64,000 nucleotides of DNA from Synchiropus splendidus (Eukaryota; Chordata; Actinopteri; Syngnathiformes; Callionymidae): contig NC_071347.1 in assembly GCF_027744825.2 (NCBI RefSeq), positions 18,540,001-18,604,000 on the forward strand. The letters are read 5' to 3'. Within the stretch, counting starts at the first letter, position 1. Each line of letters opens with the position of its first letter. The translations under genes and the position numbers were made by a program. The notes under the pieces are model-generated. The model worked only from the letters and a program-made list of their open reading frames with translations. It was not told the origin of the DNA and did no database searches. Of the stretch, positions 24,429 through 58,464 are shown in pieces.

Positions 24429-24471
24429 ACTGCAGTTCCCAGAATGCACCGTTCTCTCGGAAGGGACCAAT
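24429..24471 (+). promoter_or_regulatory. ZNF143/THAP11-like site and CCAAT box upstream of blm
   Basis: Positions 24429-24449 read ACTGCAGTTCCCAGAATGCAC, written here as ACTGCAGTTCCC then AGAATGCAC. It matches the long vertebrate ZNF143 (Staf/SBS) element, consensus ACTACA-N2-TCCCA-N2-RTGC, with one change in the first six bases. A CCAAT box follows at 24467-24471. The pair is 256-298 bp before the blm ATG, and no TATA box is evident. ZNF143 sites are typical of housekeeping and replication-gene promoters, so the placement is sensible. Occupancy is inferred. Confidence 0.65.
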
Positions 24472-24726
24472 AAACTGTCAGTAGAGAATGGGCGCAAAAT
24501 TCTGTCTCCCACTCACCCGATATGAGCTCAGCTGGGACCAAGACCAAGCTGGAACCTGCTCTAACTACCACTATATTGACATAAATACTTTTGATTCGCA
24601 GTTCGGACCAAAGTCGACAGGCAGTTTCCGCTTGTTGTTTGGTGGTGTTGTCAATGCTAAAGGAGCCTAGCCGCCACAGCGTGAGCGACGCTCGGCAATG
24701 CTAGCTTGCTAACTGTGCTCAAAACA

Positions 24727-32343
<7,617 letters not shown>

Positions 32344-32470
32344 TGCAACACTTGTGACAACACTTTTCAATAATGTCTACTTCTTCATGTTTATATTGTA
32401 CAAAAGCGTTTTCTACTGTTCTGGCCACCATCAGAAATTTAAATATTAAAGTCCTTTTATTAACATATCA
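32344..32470 (+). terminator. blm: blm 3' UTR with ATTAAA polyadenylation signal
   Basis: The stop at 32341-32343 is followed by a short A/T-rich tail with ATTAAA at 32445-32450 and a T-rich stretch just beyond. This gives a compact 3' UTR of about 120 bp. A longer alternative form cannot be excluded. Confidence 0.6.
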
Positions 32471-34048
32471 CTGCTCTTCTCTCTGCGTTTTAGGTAAATG
32501 CTGAGCTGCAGCTTTAGGGAAAGATTATGTCAGAGTGAATACAGAAGAGTACTGGAAAGGAAGGCTCTGCACTTGTGCTTCAAAGCAATGAATGACACGA
32601 CTGTGTGAGTCAAAGAAAACGGCTGTGAAGATCATATTCTTCCTCTGTGGTTGAGATTGAGACATTATTTTTTATTTTTAGTATATAGAAATAAATCCAC
32701 CAGACCGAGTTTGTCTCATAAACCTTGCTCTCTCAAAAGTAGAGACTCATAAAGACTCATACAACGAAGTTAGGACCCGTGAAATGACGTCAACCAGCAC
32801 TAGATGGCAGTGTTTCGGCCTTTCCAACCAGCTGATAATACCCATCTCTTCATCCTGAGTCGTGAAACATTGTTGTGAGGGAAGTGGTTGGATAAAAGAA
32901 AAAGGCTTAGCCCTCAGATCGGACTGACAGCAGCTCATGTCCCTTGTTCACTTATCTGATATTATGATGAAGTGATTCTAGCAAAGGGCCACAGAGAACG
33001 TTGACTTGTTCCTCGCGTCTCTGTGTGTACTTGTTTGGGAGCCTGAAACGGACACAACTGTGCCGCTGCCAAGATGCTGCAGGTAGTTACTGATGAAGAA
33101 CTGCCGCTCGTGTTCTGCATCTGCTGCCAGGCAACTAAAAACTTTGGACTGCAGCACCTGGATCGCTTGAGAGCTCCCTGCTGACCATAATTCTTCCAAA
33201 ACAGCTTCAGGGCCAATTTAAAGTAAGAACCAAAAAGTGTGTCAGGCTGTTGCCATGGTGATTCCTGACCTCCATCTAGCGACAGGAAACCTTTTGTGAG
33301 TCATATTTGTTAAGTTCTTCGACGATGTCAGGGTTTTTTTTTCATTAGTTTCTCACTTAGGAAGAAAGATGTGTTTAAAAAAAACGAAGACAAGGTCTGG
33401 AAAGAAAAGAGATTTTATAAAACATCATGACTGAACACAGCCGTGAACGGCAGCGTTGCTCCGAACAGAAATGAGACATTTCAAATATCAAACATGAATC
33501 CTGCTTGTTGTTGGTTTTTATACACGTCACATATTCCAGCAGATTATTGCTTCTTGAGTTTCGGTTCCAAGACCAACAAACGCTACATGATGCTAGCGAC
33601 AAAATAAAGACAAGTCAAGTTTGTGTCAGATGAAATATAAATAAGGACAAACAAATGAAATGATTCAAAAGTCACTTAGTTTCACTTTTGCTTGGCGTCG
33701 TGGACGACTGCGGAGCACCTCTACTCCATCACATCCCAGAAAAAACTAACAAACAGTCGTCTCACATGAGCTCCGTTTTATGTGTTGTTTTTTTTCTCAG
33801 CCACGCTACTACATTTGTGAGTTTGGATTTGGCTCGTGTTTTTGTTGTTTCTGCTCAAACAGTCAGACCTTGTTATTCTGAGCCTTTTTTAAGTCTGTTG
33901 TTGACAGTTTATTATTGTGAATTTAGTCATCTTATTTTAGTCACTTATCCATTTTTTGTCAGACACAGTTACAAAACTTATTTTCCTTATTTTCACTGAC
34001 ATTGTGAAAACTCACTGACTCACAAAATCCTGGTGGAAACCCTCTCAT

Positions 34049-34084
34049 ATATATATTGGTATATATATTGGTATATATATTGGT
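34049..34084. repeat. 12-bp tandem repeat, three copies
   Basis: The unit ATATATATTGGT occurs three times in direct succession, in the presumed 3' UTR/intergenic stretch between blm and frmd5. Confidence 0.85.
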
Positions 34085-34299
34085 AAGACAGAAAAAGGAA
34101 GCATTTTGAGATTCACCTTGAACCCCACTTCATTTTTTGCACTTCATATCAGGTTAGCACAACTGTTAATGCCACAGTCAGGTCAAGCTAATGTATGATC
34201 TCTGTCTCAAAACCAACAAGCAATCATCCTTTATTCCCGTCATGATGGCAATGTTACGTCCATTTTTCCCCTCAGGCAAATGTAGCAGCGTGGACACTA

Positions 34300-34321
34300 T
34301 TTTTTTTTTTTTTTTTTTTTT
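34300..34321. repeat. Poly-T run of about 22 bases
   Basis: An uninterrupted T run, equivalent to poly-A on the minus strand. No retroposed body is recognised directly beside it. Confidence 0.85.
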
Positions 34322-36114
34322 GAGCCGGAGACAGAAAAGAAAAACACCACAGATTTTCACCCATAAATCGACAGCTTCAAAGGTTGACGTTGAGTTTGGA
34401 GAATTGCTGAAGTCATTTGCATCGATTATCTTGTGTTTTCCATGCTACTTCTTCCTCTTAAAAAATGTAATTTCAATGACGTCTATTTGGCATAAATACA
34501 CCGACTAAATGCATTTATACGAAGCGCATTTTTAATAACTCATCATTACAGAATAGAGATCGAAAAAGGTCGCTGCAGAAACGATTTCAAAAGACCAGCA
34601 TCTCCAAACTCTCACACTGTCAAAGCGACATTTATTATTTGGTATTTGTATGTTTGACAAAATCCACCGTACAAATACGCTTAAAAAAAAAAGTGTGATC
34701 AGTTGAGACGATAAGTCCAATACTTTTTGACTCGACACGGCGCTAAAAAAAGTATAATTTAATCTTCGATAATAAAATAACATCTCAGTTCTGTTAAAAT
34801 ATACATGAACACCTGTCAATATATTAGGAAACCCACTACTATGTACAAAAGTACACTATTATTCTAATATGCTATTATACATGACGTTGATTTAAAATCA
34901 AAATAAATCTCTGTAGAAGGAAATAATTGAAATTCATTGAATTTCAATGTCATGATAAAATATATGGAGGGAAAACTGAATGGGGGAAATACACAGCATA
35001 AGATGGTGATGATGATTTACTTCTTTACATGTCTATCTACTGAACTACTCATTCATGAGTCCTTTATGAAATAAGCCTCTTTAACTTGCACCAGATACAT
35101 TTCACCAAATCTGCCGTCGTAAAATAAAAAAAGGCGCTTGGTTGTTTTTCCGTGAGCCTTCAGGAACGGAGCAGATTTGATTCCAAATATCTTACTTTCA
35201 CCGTCTTCCTTCACGTCACCATCAGCTCCGACCAAAATCCTTCTCCAACCTTCTTCAGAAACCGTTCGTCCGCTTGTGGTTCCACAAATTACAAAAGCAG
35301 CTAAGAATCTGAATGCTGGTGATAAACTCGCCTGTTGACACGTAGCATTCGCATCAGCGTCTTCCCGCTAAAAAGTGAGGCCGTATAAATGTTCCCGGAA
35401 AATTGTTGATTTGTAGTTTTGCATTTTGCACCCCATTTGCACCTCAAATAATTTTTATTTTTCTATTATAAAAATGATCATATTTTTGGATTATTTTTAT
35501 AAACCAAAAATAGGTTTGACTCAATTTACCATTTTGTCATAAGGAAAAAAAAAACTCTTGTCTTTGAAATCTTCTACATAAAGTCGACTTTGACATGGTG
35601 AACATCAGTACATGTCATTGGTAACACTGGTTCAAGGGCTTCAGTGGCTGTTGAAGCTCGTAACACAAGACTTGTGACCAAAGTCTCACTTTTAGATACC
35701 TCACCGATGCCTTGACAACCTGATTCATAACCACTTGAGACTTGATGAAGGCTGTGAAAATGTTAAGTAGAACCCTGCTTCCATAGAAATTTAATAAATA
35801 AACAAAGGCAACACTCTTCAGGCAAAGTAAGAAAAACTTGTAGAAAAAACAAGACCTGTAATGGGTGGTGGTTTTGTTAAAAGTGTCCTGGGTTTTGAAA
35901 GAAAAAAGGGGGGAGAAAGAAAAAAGGGTGGAGGTGATGTGGGCGGGAACTTAACGCAAAGTGAAGGACATAAGAAGTTCCTGGGTCAGGATTACCAGGG
36001 CTGGTCCAAGCTGAGGGCCGGGATCAGGATTGGGACGGGGTTGACCTCCATCTCTGCAGAGTCCTAACAGTCGCCTCAGACCCCCGAAAGGGTTTTGGGT
36101 AACCCTACGAGTCC

Positions 36115-49898
<13,784 letters not shown>

Positions 49899-52330
49899 CT
49901 GCAGACAGGAGGACACGATGAGCACAAACAAACAAAGCCAAAACAATATAGAAGCAAGAGTCACGGCCAGAGAGGCGGCTTAATTCCTGCTTGCAGTTTG
50001 AGCCTGATATTTGCTTAAGCCTGACAGAGATTCATCCTGCATTAAACACACTGCCCGGGTCTTATGGCATCTCCGGATAAACCTCATCCACGGAGGGAAG
50101 AGGAGGATGGATTAAATATGACGAAAGCTCACTGGTGGTTTTTCTAATACTGTCTCTTGAGGTTTCCATTCTGAGGTTCGGAATAGAGACGCGACCTGGC
50201 GCTCAGCGCGGCACATTCCCCGCAACCAACCTCAGCCGTGTCATCAGACGTGGAGAGGGTTTTTGTGTGGATGTCCTGACGCAGAAGCAGAAGATTCAGA
50301 GGAGTATTATCCCGCGAGGCTGCTGCCAAATGTTGGGCTCCGAGTTTAGCCCAGCGCCAGAGGAGGTCATTTGCATAAGTGGGTTTGGAAGCAAACTGAT
50401 GATGAAGACACGTGTAACTGACTTGAGATACTTCTGAAGCCAAGTATGCGCAATTTTGTTTTTCCATGTTCGCTGAGGATCAGCTCCTCTAATTCCAAGG
50501 CCATGGTGAACAGGGCTATCCAGGTCCCAAAACCACCCAGGTGGAGGATCTTGTTCACAAGCAACGTTCCCTCTCACTTAAGTCTCTGAGCGGTCACAAT
50601 AGTGTTTATTTATTTATTTACAATTTGTGTAATCCACATTGAGGAATTACATGACATTTTATATATATATAGTTCACAAGTAGAACCTGAAATAGCAGGA
50701 ATAAGTAGTCGTAAAATTAGCTTCCTGTACAGCCTTGTCAAAAGCAGGGTCACAGCTAACTTAGCATGGGTGCTAATACGTTTGAGGAACAACAAAGTAT
50801 GCTAGGTGGCAGCAGGTTAGCTCACTGAGAAGCAACAAAAACTCAATGTGTAGTAGGAGGCTGTGGGTTTGAATGTGAAATTGCTGTAGAAATACTGGGA
50901 ACAAACTTTTATTTTCAAACAGGAATCAAACAGCAACTAATTCAATTGCATAACCGCAGCGTCTTGAGCTGCTCACGCTGTTAGCAGCTGCTGCTAGTTA
51001 TGACAAAGCTAACACAGAACTACAAACTATGACGGCCAATAAATAAATACATCATTTTTTAAATTTTGTGGAAAAAAGCTGCAATTTCAGCATATGTATA
51101 CAGTAGATTTATTTATTTACAGTTATATTATTTATCATCCCTGCTAGCTAAATCCTCAGATACACCCTGAATCCTCGCGAGCTAACATTGGTGTCCAAGT
51201 CATTTTGGAAAAAGTCCCAGCCGAATGACTTGTAATACTTTTTTCTTGGCACACATGAGCACAACATAACAAGGATGTGATGCCAATGCACTGCTTAAAA
51301 AAGACACATATATTTGTATCTGCTCTGAGGATTCTCTGCTGCCAAAACATGTAAACATGGTTGTCAGATGCTGTTTTGGTGCGCGCAACCGTAGCAAGCA
51401 AAGAGAAAAATGTTCTTCAGTAGCTACACAGAGCTTCTATATCTGTTATCTGCTCGCAAACAAAGGCACAAATGCGTGGCTCTGCATGAGCAGAAATGGA
51501 CCTCACTAACAAAATAAAAGCCTCTGCGGAAAATAAAATCCGCCTGCCACAACTGTCTTAATGGCACATCAGATTTAAAATTTCTGGAAGAACAATGATG
51601 GCAGCAAAACAAAATGACTGTCAATATTTAACAAAAATATAAAATACTTTGTAATGCAAAGACAAAGTGTATCTAAGGCTGGTTCCAGCTTAACACGCAC
51701 TGTTGTGGCTCTCACATTAGTGCACGTGAAGCCTCGTGTTAAACATCAACCACAGTGCAACACTTCCAGGCCTCATTATGACTCATGAGGAGGGAAGCGC
51801 GGGTCAAGGTCGAACAGCCGACACCGTCTCCGCTGGCTCCTCAGCGTAATGACTGAAGTCTCTGCGGCAGCTCTCTCCTTCATGTTGTTACCGCGGCTGC
51901 AGATAACAGCCACTTCATTTAAAAGGCCTGTCGATGTGGCTTGTTGTTTCACCGCAGAAACGCTGAGTGACCAAATGACAGCTGACCTTTCTGTGGGAGA
52001 CTGAGGGGCTTCACAGGCCCCCGCTGCCATCAGTCTTTGTAAGACAAGACAAGACACACACGCCTGTCCAGTTGTTGGAGGTGGCTTGGAGGACGTGTCT
52101 ACCGAACTGGGCTGTCAGAGGGGGGTGAGGCCTATAGGTTTAGCACAAATGTGTAGCATGAAAGTAGGTTCTTTAAAAAAATCCCATGCGCCTTGTTTCT
52201 CACGTGAGTTGTCCAAGGTCTACCTCAGGACAAGAGCAGAACATCTCACCAGGGAGTCATGGAAGGACGATGCTCCAACCAGCTCAACTCAGCGGCTACA
52301 TGTCGAGGCCAGGCCAGATGGCCTAGTTAA

Positions 52331-52851
52331 GACCTGGGCAAAGTGTGGCCCGGGGGCCGTATGCAGCCCTTTGCTTGTGTTTTTGCGGCCCGCATGGGGT
52401 CAGGCTAAAACTATACAACTTGTAAGGAGTCATTTTCTGTCATTTTTTAAATCATGTTTAATCTGTTTTAGCCAGTACTGGTTCAACAATAAATACAACA
52501 CATTCACGACTAAATTTTAAATTCTTCTTTTCGTTTGTCATTACGGTATTTTCCTCAAAATTCGCTGAAAGAAAATTCAGAATATATTTTGAAATGAATG
52601 CCTTTTTGTCTTTGATGTTTGGTCTTTAGTTTTATTATGATTTCTATTCAAATGATGCATGTGAAATCATTTTTATATATTGGTTTCATGTTGTAATTTA
52701 ACGCTTGCTTCCACTGAACCTTTTATGGTTCAATTTCGTCCTGGTTACTGAAGATTTTTTTCTGTCACGTTCCGTAGTCAGCGCCGCCTTCTTTTGGCAT
52801 GAAGGCCCCTCACAAGAGTCACAATTTATAATGTGGCCCTGCCCACCTCTG
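52331..52851 (+). mobile_element. hAT-like non-autonomous element, copy B
   Basis: The left end is CCTGGGCAAAGTGTGGCCCG. The right end, read on the minus strand, is CAGAGGTGGGCAGGGCCACA. Both resemble the vertebrate hAT terminus CAGNGGTGGGCAAA...GGCCC, giving imperfect terminal inverted repeats about 520 bp apart. An 8-bp target duplication is not clear. It has no transposase frame. It is related to copy A at 46961-47290. Confidence 0.6.
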
Positions 52852-53180
52852 ACCAAGCTTCTCACACAAACGGTAGCTGCCGTGTGACCACATGTGAGGC
52901 TAGAAACAGGAGTCAGAGTTAAGAGCTGAGACCACCTATCCTGAGTCAGGGTCAAGACAAGGGCATGCCAAGACTGAGAGAAGACCAAGAGCCAGGAGGG
53001 CCCCATGCCAAGTCCAAGACCAAACTGAAGAGAGGCAGGTAGACAGGTAGAGACAGAGATAAAACCATGTTCTTGAAACTGTGGTTGTGAGACCAAGACC
53101 ACTCTCGAGTACTCCAACACTAACAGCATGCCTGAGTTGAGATCACAGCTGGGTTAAGAAGCAAATCGATGAATGGATCT

Positions 53181-53459
<279 letters not shown>

Positions 53460-54507
53460 TATAGCTAAATTTTTTCTCCAAATATTGTCCTTTGTGAGTC
53501 AAACAACAGAGCTCAACTTGTCTTTGGCTTCAGTGTTGTTACAATTTTACCGACGTCTGTACCAGAGAGAGCAAACGCTGGTGACAATTATAAGACTGTG
53601 CTGAGGACACAGTCGGAAAAAGACATCTGTTCTTTTGTTATAAGGGAAGCTTTAGCTATTAGCATTCAGCAGCAACCTCAGTGCCCTCCTTCCCCCCTCC
53701 CTCTCTCTTGTTACCCCAGAGACCCCGGCACATTCAGCGGCCCACAGCTGCTGCTTTCCCCCCGCTGCTCTGCTCCATCACAAGACCGTGATGATGGCAG
53801 GGGAAACAAAAGCATTTTCCAAAAAATACTTATCAGACTAATTAATATTTTCCTGGACAAAACAAGCGGCACAACAAAACTCTCCAGGAGTTCGGACGCA
53901 CAAACATTATCAGCACTCAGAGAGCGCAGACCCGCACCAAGCAGCTCAGCTGAGAGTCTACATCATTAATGTTACCAATATAATTCAATACCTTTTATAG
54001 GATTTGAAATATAACTGGTTGCAGTGAGCTCAACAAGGCTGCAGGTGGCAGCATTCCACAGCTCACTCGCACAACACACACAGAAGGAGCGCAAAAGACT
54101 AAAACCCAATCAGCTCTAATAGTTCTGGGCTTATTCAGGAGGGCAAATTGAAATTCAACAGTGCGGTCTCTTGGGTCCAGGAAGCCACAGTGACGGCTCT
54201 TCGGTTGAAGGAGCAGCAGCTCGGAGAATCTAAGGAGGAAAAAAATCACCTTCATCTTCATGTTTTGACACCCAGCACCTGCAGTCCATAGTAGAGTGTT
54301 TATCCTGCAGATTTGTTTCCTCTCCAGAAGCACTCGTCCTCTGACGCCGACACAGCAAAGGCACCGTCTCAAATGTCTCACGTGCACGACTGCATTAAAA
54401 TCATCGGCAGTTTCCAAGTTTTCCCCAAAATGCACAGCCTGTGTTATCATATCTGAGCAGCAGGAAACAGTCACGACACAGGCTGCGGCACAGCATCTTC
54501 ACAGACA

Positions 54508-55005
54508 CACCGCATCACCTTCGCCTCACAGCGGTCTGTAAAGGTCACGCAGAGGTCATCAAAAGCTTTTCCTGAAAAGGTGTTTTTTTTATTCAAGTGT
54601 ACATATATTTTTGAATTACCCACTCATTCTGAAATGATTTTTTGCCCATGCATGGCCCTGTACTGACTTATAAAATCAAGAACCTAATGTCTTTTTCTAC
54701 TGAGACTAGAACGGCCTGTAGTTTGAACCAGAATCTAAACATCAATATTATAGAATATACAACAAAAGATATAGAATATAAATATAGAAGGTTGTTCTGC
54801 TAGTTACAGCGTCACTTCTCTGAGAATCTCCTCCATATTTGAGCAAAAATGTAGCCCAAACCTACTAAAAATCTGATTGAATTTTAAATACGCCCCATCG
54901 TTCCTTCACCTCACAGCGGTCTGTAAAGGTCACGAAAAACTTTTCTTGCAAAAAGTGATGTTGATGATGTCTATACATATTTTTTAATTATTCACTCATT
55001 CATCA
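54508..55005. repeat. Second local direct duplication (about 54508-54630 and 54900-55005)
   Basis: TCACAGCGGTCTGTAAAGGT occurs at about 54526 and again at about 54911. In both places it is followed by a CTTTTC segment, then an ACATAT-T-rich stretch and CACTCATTC. The two copies are spaced about 385 bp apart and bracket copy 2 of the unit described at 54634-54763. Confidence 0.75.
54634..54763 (+). repeat. Duplicated unit, copy 2
   Basis: This is the second copy of the unit at 53181-53300, with the shared phrase ACTAGAACGGCCTGTAGTTT. In this copy the sequence that became a TA array in copy 1 is only a short AATATA-rich segment. Confidence 0.85.
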
Positions 55006-56599
55006 TCATGAACATTCAAAAAGGACCCAAGTAAAGTCAAAATTAGTGAAAGTCAGGCCTCTATTTATGAGGCCTTCATGAGCTCAGAGCAAAACTTAAG
55101 ATTATTTTATCATACCTCATTAATCGAAGTATAACTCGTGTTATTTTTAAGGTCTTTACCTCATTTTTTCTAAGCATTTGTCTGCTTTAAAAACATCCTT
55201 CCAATATTTCTGATTTATATTGACTATCTTTAAATGAAATGTATATTACATTAAATAATATTACATTTTTTTACCTATTATCATATTATAGTTACACATA
55301 TTTTAAGTGAAAAATAAAAGTAAAATTTAAGACTTTTTCTTCTGTTCTTATATCCTTTGGTTTATCAAACTGCCCACCCCTGCTGTAAATCCATGCTCTG
55401 GAGCAATTCCATCTTCTCTCTCATCATTCTAGAAGATTATACTAGAGACTCAGTTTTGCTTGAGCCTGACTCCAAGGAGCTGTCGATCGCTCACTCCCAT
55501 ATAAGCCAGTAAAACGGCCACTTAGCTAACAATTAATCATTCAAATGTTCTCCGTGTCTCGGCAGCAGTGCAGCACATGAATAAAAGATCTTGTCGCAGG
55601 AGTAAAAAACACCAAAATGTTAAAAGGCGTCGTGCACCTGCAGCCCAGAGGAGACTTCCTCCATCACATAAACCTTTTTATTTTATTTCTCCGGAGAGAT
55701 TGCTGTGGTTGAACATGCCAGCACGAGTCAGGATCCCGACGGCCGAGAAGGTCAACCCCTCTACCACTCACCGTTAATGGCTACGACTCTTATAATGGGC
55801 CATAAAATTCATGAGTGTTCTTTTCGAGTGACGAAGAGCCTGTAATCTCCCACATCATCCCGCCGTCGCACTAACCACTTGGCTTTAATCGCACTGCAGC
55901 TGCAGAGTTACACATTAGTTAGTCAGGGAGCGGATCAGCTTTCAGAGGAACGTTGCGTGGATGGATGGAGTCAAGCCGCTAGAAGGTGCAACTGACATGG
56001 GCAGCATATATTTCATTGAATGAATGAAAGACTAGAAAGCAGAGGAGCGATACAGGATAAGAAAACATGAAGTACTGTGGCTGCAGTGCCACAGGGAGAG
56101 GAAACGTGGCGGCAAATCGCAGACATCCACTGGCAGGAAATCATTCAAACTAAATTGACCACCAGGAAAGAAAGCCTTTTTAGTGCCAAGCAAACTTTCA
56201 TTCCTGAGCAGAACGGCGGCTATTATCGACTATTAAATGGGTCGCTCGCGGCTTTATGCCTCGACGAGTTGTGATATCATCGCTCTGTTCTCCGCATGTT
56301 CGCAGTAGAAGGAGAAATGGAAAAATATCATAAAACGCACCGCTGAAGCCACATTTTGTGCGATGGAAATTGAAACATGGAATTACAACATAACATTACA
56401 ATCAGACATGTTGACTTGTTCATCAACCTGTGCACACCAGAAGCTGACTAGGTGTCGTATCAGCAGGGCAGCTGGTGACTAGGCAGCATGAGAACATTTC
56501 ACAACAGATACATCAAAGACCTAAATGGCAAGCTACAAGTGGATTCGCCTTCCAAACCTCTTTTTGAGAAATTAAAAGTTTAAAAACAATACTTACCTA

Positions 56600-57180
56600 T
56601 ACCGTAAATTCTGGACTAAATTCTGGAGTGCTGCAGAATATTAGCCACACCCACCAAATCTAAGATGGAAAATAGATGTGGTTCATCCATAAGACGCAGC
56701 GGTCTATAAGCCGTGAGTGCAGTGGTGCTGTCTGCACTGTAGTAAGATTAAAAATGCATGAGGATCACATCTAAACTAGTTTTGAAAACGGGCTCCAGCA
56801 TGGAGACTGACTCATGAAACAAACTGGGCAACGTTCTGAACTGGAATCATCCACTCCTCACATCTTTTATTGACATTAAAGCGCTCAAAATGCGCTATTC
56901 TCCCCTGCATGCGTGAAGTTCTGACACCACAGCCGGTCTCAGCTGCTGCTTCTCGTCTCTGGTCCTCCAGGAGATGGGTGGAGCTACGGACATGCGGGTG
57001 AAAACAGTGCATTTTGAGTGCTTTAAGGTCAATAAAACGCCTGTGATTGCCTCGGTTTGATGTGACAAGACTCAATATTTTTAGCCAGTAAAAATCCACA
57101 TATTTGCTGCATCATTGTATAAGTCACAGGGTTCAAACTGCGAGAAAAAAGTAGCGACTTACAGCCCAGAAATTACAGTG
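56600..57180. mobile_element. Non-autonomous DNA element with imperfect terminal inverted repeats
   Basis: The left end is ACCGTAAATTCTGGACTAAA. The right end, read on the minus strand, is CACTGTAATTTCTGGGCTGT followed by AAGTCGCTACTTTTTTCTCG. These match a common fish repeat whose termini read like CCGTAATTTCCGGACTATAA. The interior has no intact transposase. A 95-codon minus-strand frame inside is not convincing. It lies in frmd5 intron 1. Confidence 0.6.
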
Positions 57181-58252
57181 TTCACAATCATTTACATTTC
57201 TTTTCATTGTTTATTACTATATGCAGCACTATAGTCAGACATGTTGCATGTTCATCAACCCATACACACCATATCACTGCTCATTACAACCAGGGATCCT
57301 TAAAGGGCCGGTTTTGGTCCAACCCAACTAGCACACAAAGCTTCACCAGTCAGGTCTCTGAAGACAGTATATCAGTCTGGCGCTCGGTCGGAACAAAAAC
57401 CTGCACCACTCCGAACCTTTGTGGCCTGAGTTGGAGACCCCAGCTTGAAAAAAAAAGTTATTGGTTAGGTTATTACTGCGTCATAACACTGTCCAGACGA
57501 GATCAGAATGATGATGTCTGAATGAAAATAACAGCGGTTTTGTTCTGAGAACCAAGTGGCTCCCGTCAGAGAGAGACGGCCACTTTGATATTCGACTGTT
57601 GCTCCATAGCTGCAGTCCAGCGAGCTCATTCACTGACATGCAGCCTGGAGCGGTTGGAGGAGACAGCGCATTAATGCATAATGACAGAAAACCTCCACAG
57701 CGATTAGAACACTTCGCCCCGGCCACGTCTTCACATCAATCACACAAACACCACGAACGAGGAACAACAAAGTCGTCAAAGTGTCAGGTCGCCTCTGGAA
57801 ACGGCTCAGCCATCGATGTCATTTCCTCTCGACCAATAACAATGGAAAGTGCATCTGTGTCAGGCAGATTACAGTGTTTGCAGTAGAGATTATACGGAGA
57901 CAAAGAAATGGGCAGAAGAGCCGTGAGTAAAGTGTTGATCATCGCTTCTGAAGCTTCGAGCAGTTCAGGTCAGAATGAACGGCCTTCTCCTACCAGGAAC
58001 CAAAGTCAATTACTGTGTGGACGCAATGAGAGAAGACACCAGTTCCTTTCCAAGAGGTCACAAAAGTAGCTCCACCATGACCCTTGAGGACAGTCCCCAT
58101 TAAAGCTGACACCTTGGAGGAGAGCAGGTTACAGATTCATATGTGCTTTTAAAAAACTGATTTGATATGTTTATGTTCTCGAACAGAAACTCTGTTCGCT
58201 CTATTTATTCCATTATTCCAGAATGCTTTATCTCAGGTGTTTCCCCACCAGG

Positions 58253-58290
58253 GGCCACCCAACCTGGGCCCACCATTGGGTCGGGTGGCC
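58253..58290. repeat. Imperfect G+C-rich inverted repeat
   Basis: GGCCACCCAACCT (58253-58265) pairs with GGGTCGGGTGGCC (58278-58290) except for one mismatch and one wobble, around a 12-base loop. It is intronic and its function is unknown. Confidence 0.7.
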
Positions 58291-58441
58291 TTGCTTTTCA
58301 CTTGCACACCAGATCTGACTTGAGTCATGGGCGGTCCCTTACCAGCGCTTCCACATGTCCTCTCAAACACGTGTAGGTGGGAGCGTGTATTTCAAAACCT
58401 CATGGATGATGTGTGTGAAAGGTGCAATATAAATGAACGTA

Positions 58442-58464
58442 CATTCATTCATTCATTCATTCAT
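58442..58464. repeat. (ATTC)n tetranucleotide repeat
   Basis: About five consecutive ATTC units in frmd5 intron 1. Confidence 0.9.

Larger units (their letters stand above)
32471..36114 (-). other. blm-frmd5 intergenic region and probable long frmd5 3' UTR
   Basis: No recognised gene lies here. The part next to 36114 should be frmd5 3' UTR, since minus-strand transcription continues past the stop. Minus-strand AATAAA candidates appear on the plus strand as TTTATT at 35454-35459, 34631-34636 and 33908-33913. The region also has a poly-T run (34300-34321), three copies of a 12-bp unit (34049-34084), and an exon-like minus-strand frame at about 32978-33199 discussed separately. The boundary between UTR and intergenic DNA cannot be set by eye. 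Confidence 0.45.

Noticed and set aside
56812..57099. 95-codon minus-strand frame
   Set aside because: It lies wholly inside the inverted-terminus element at 56600-57180 and shows no transposase motif.
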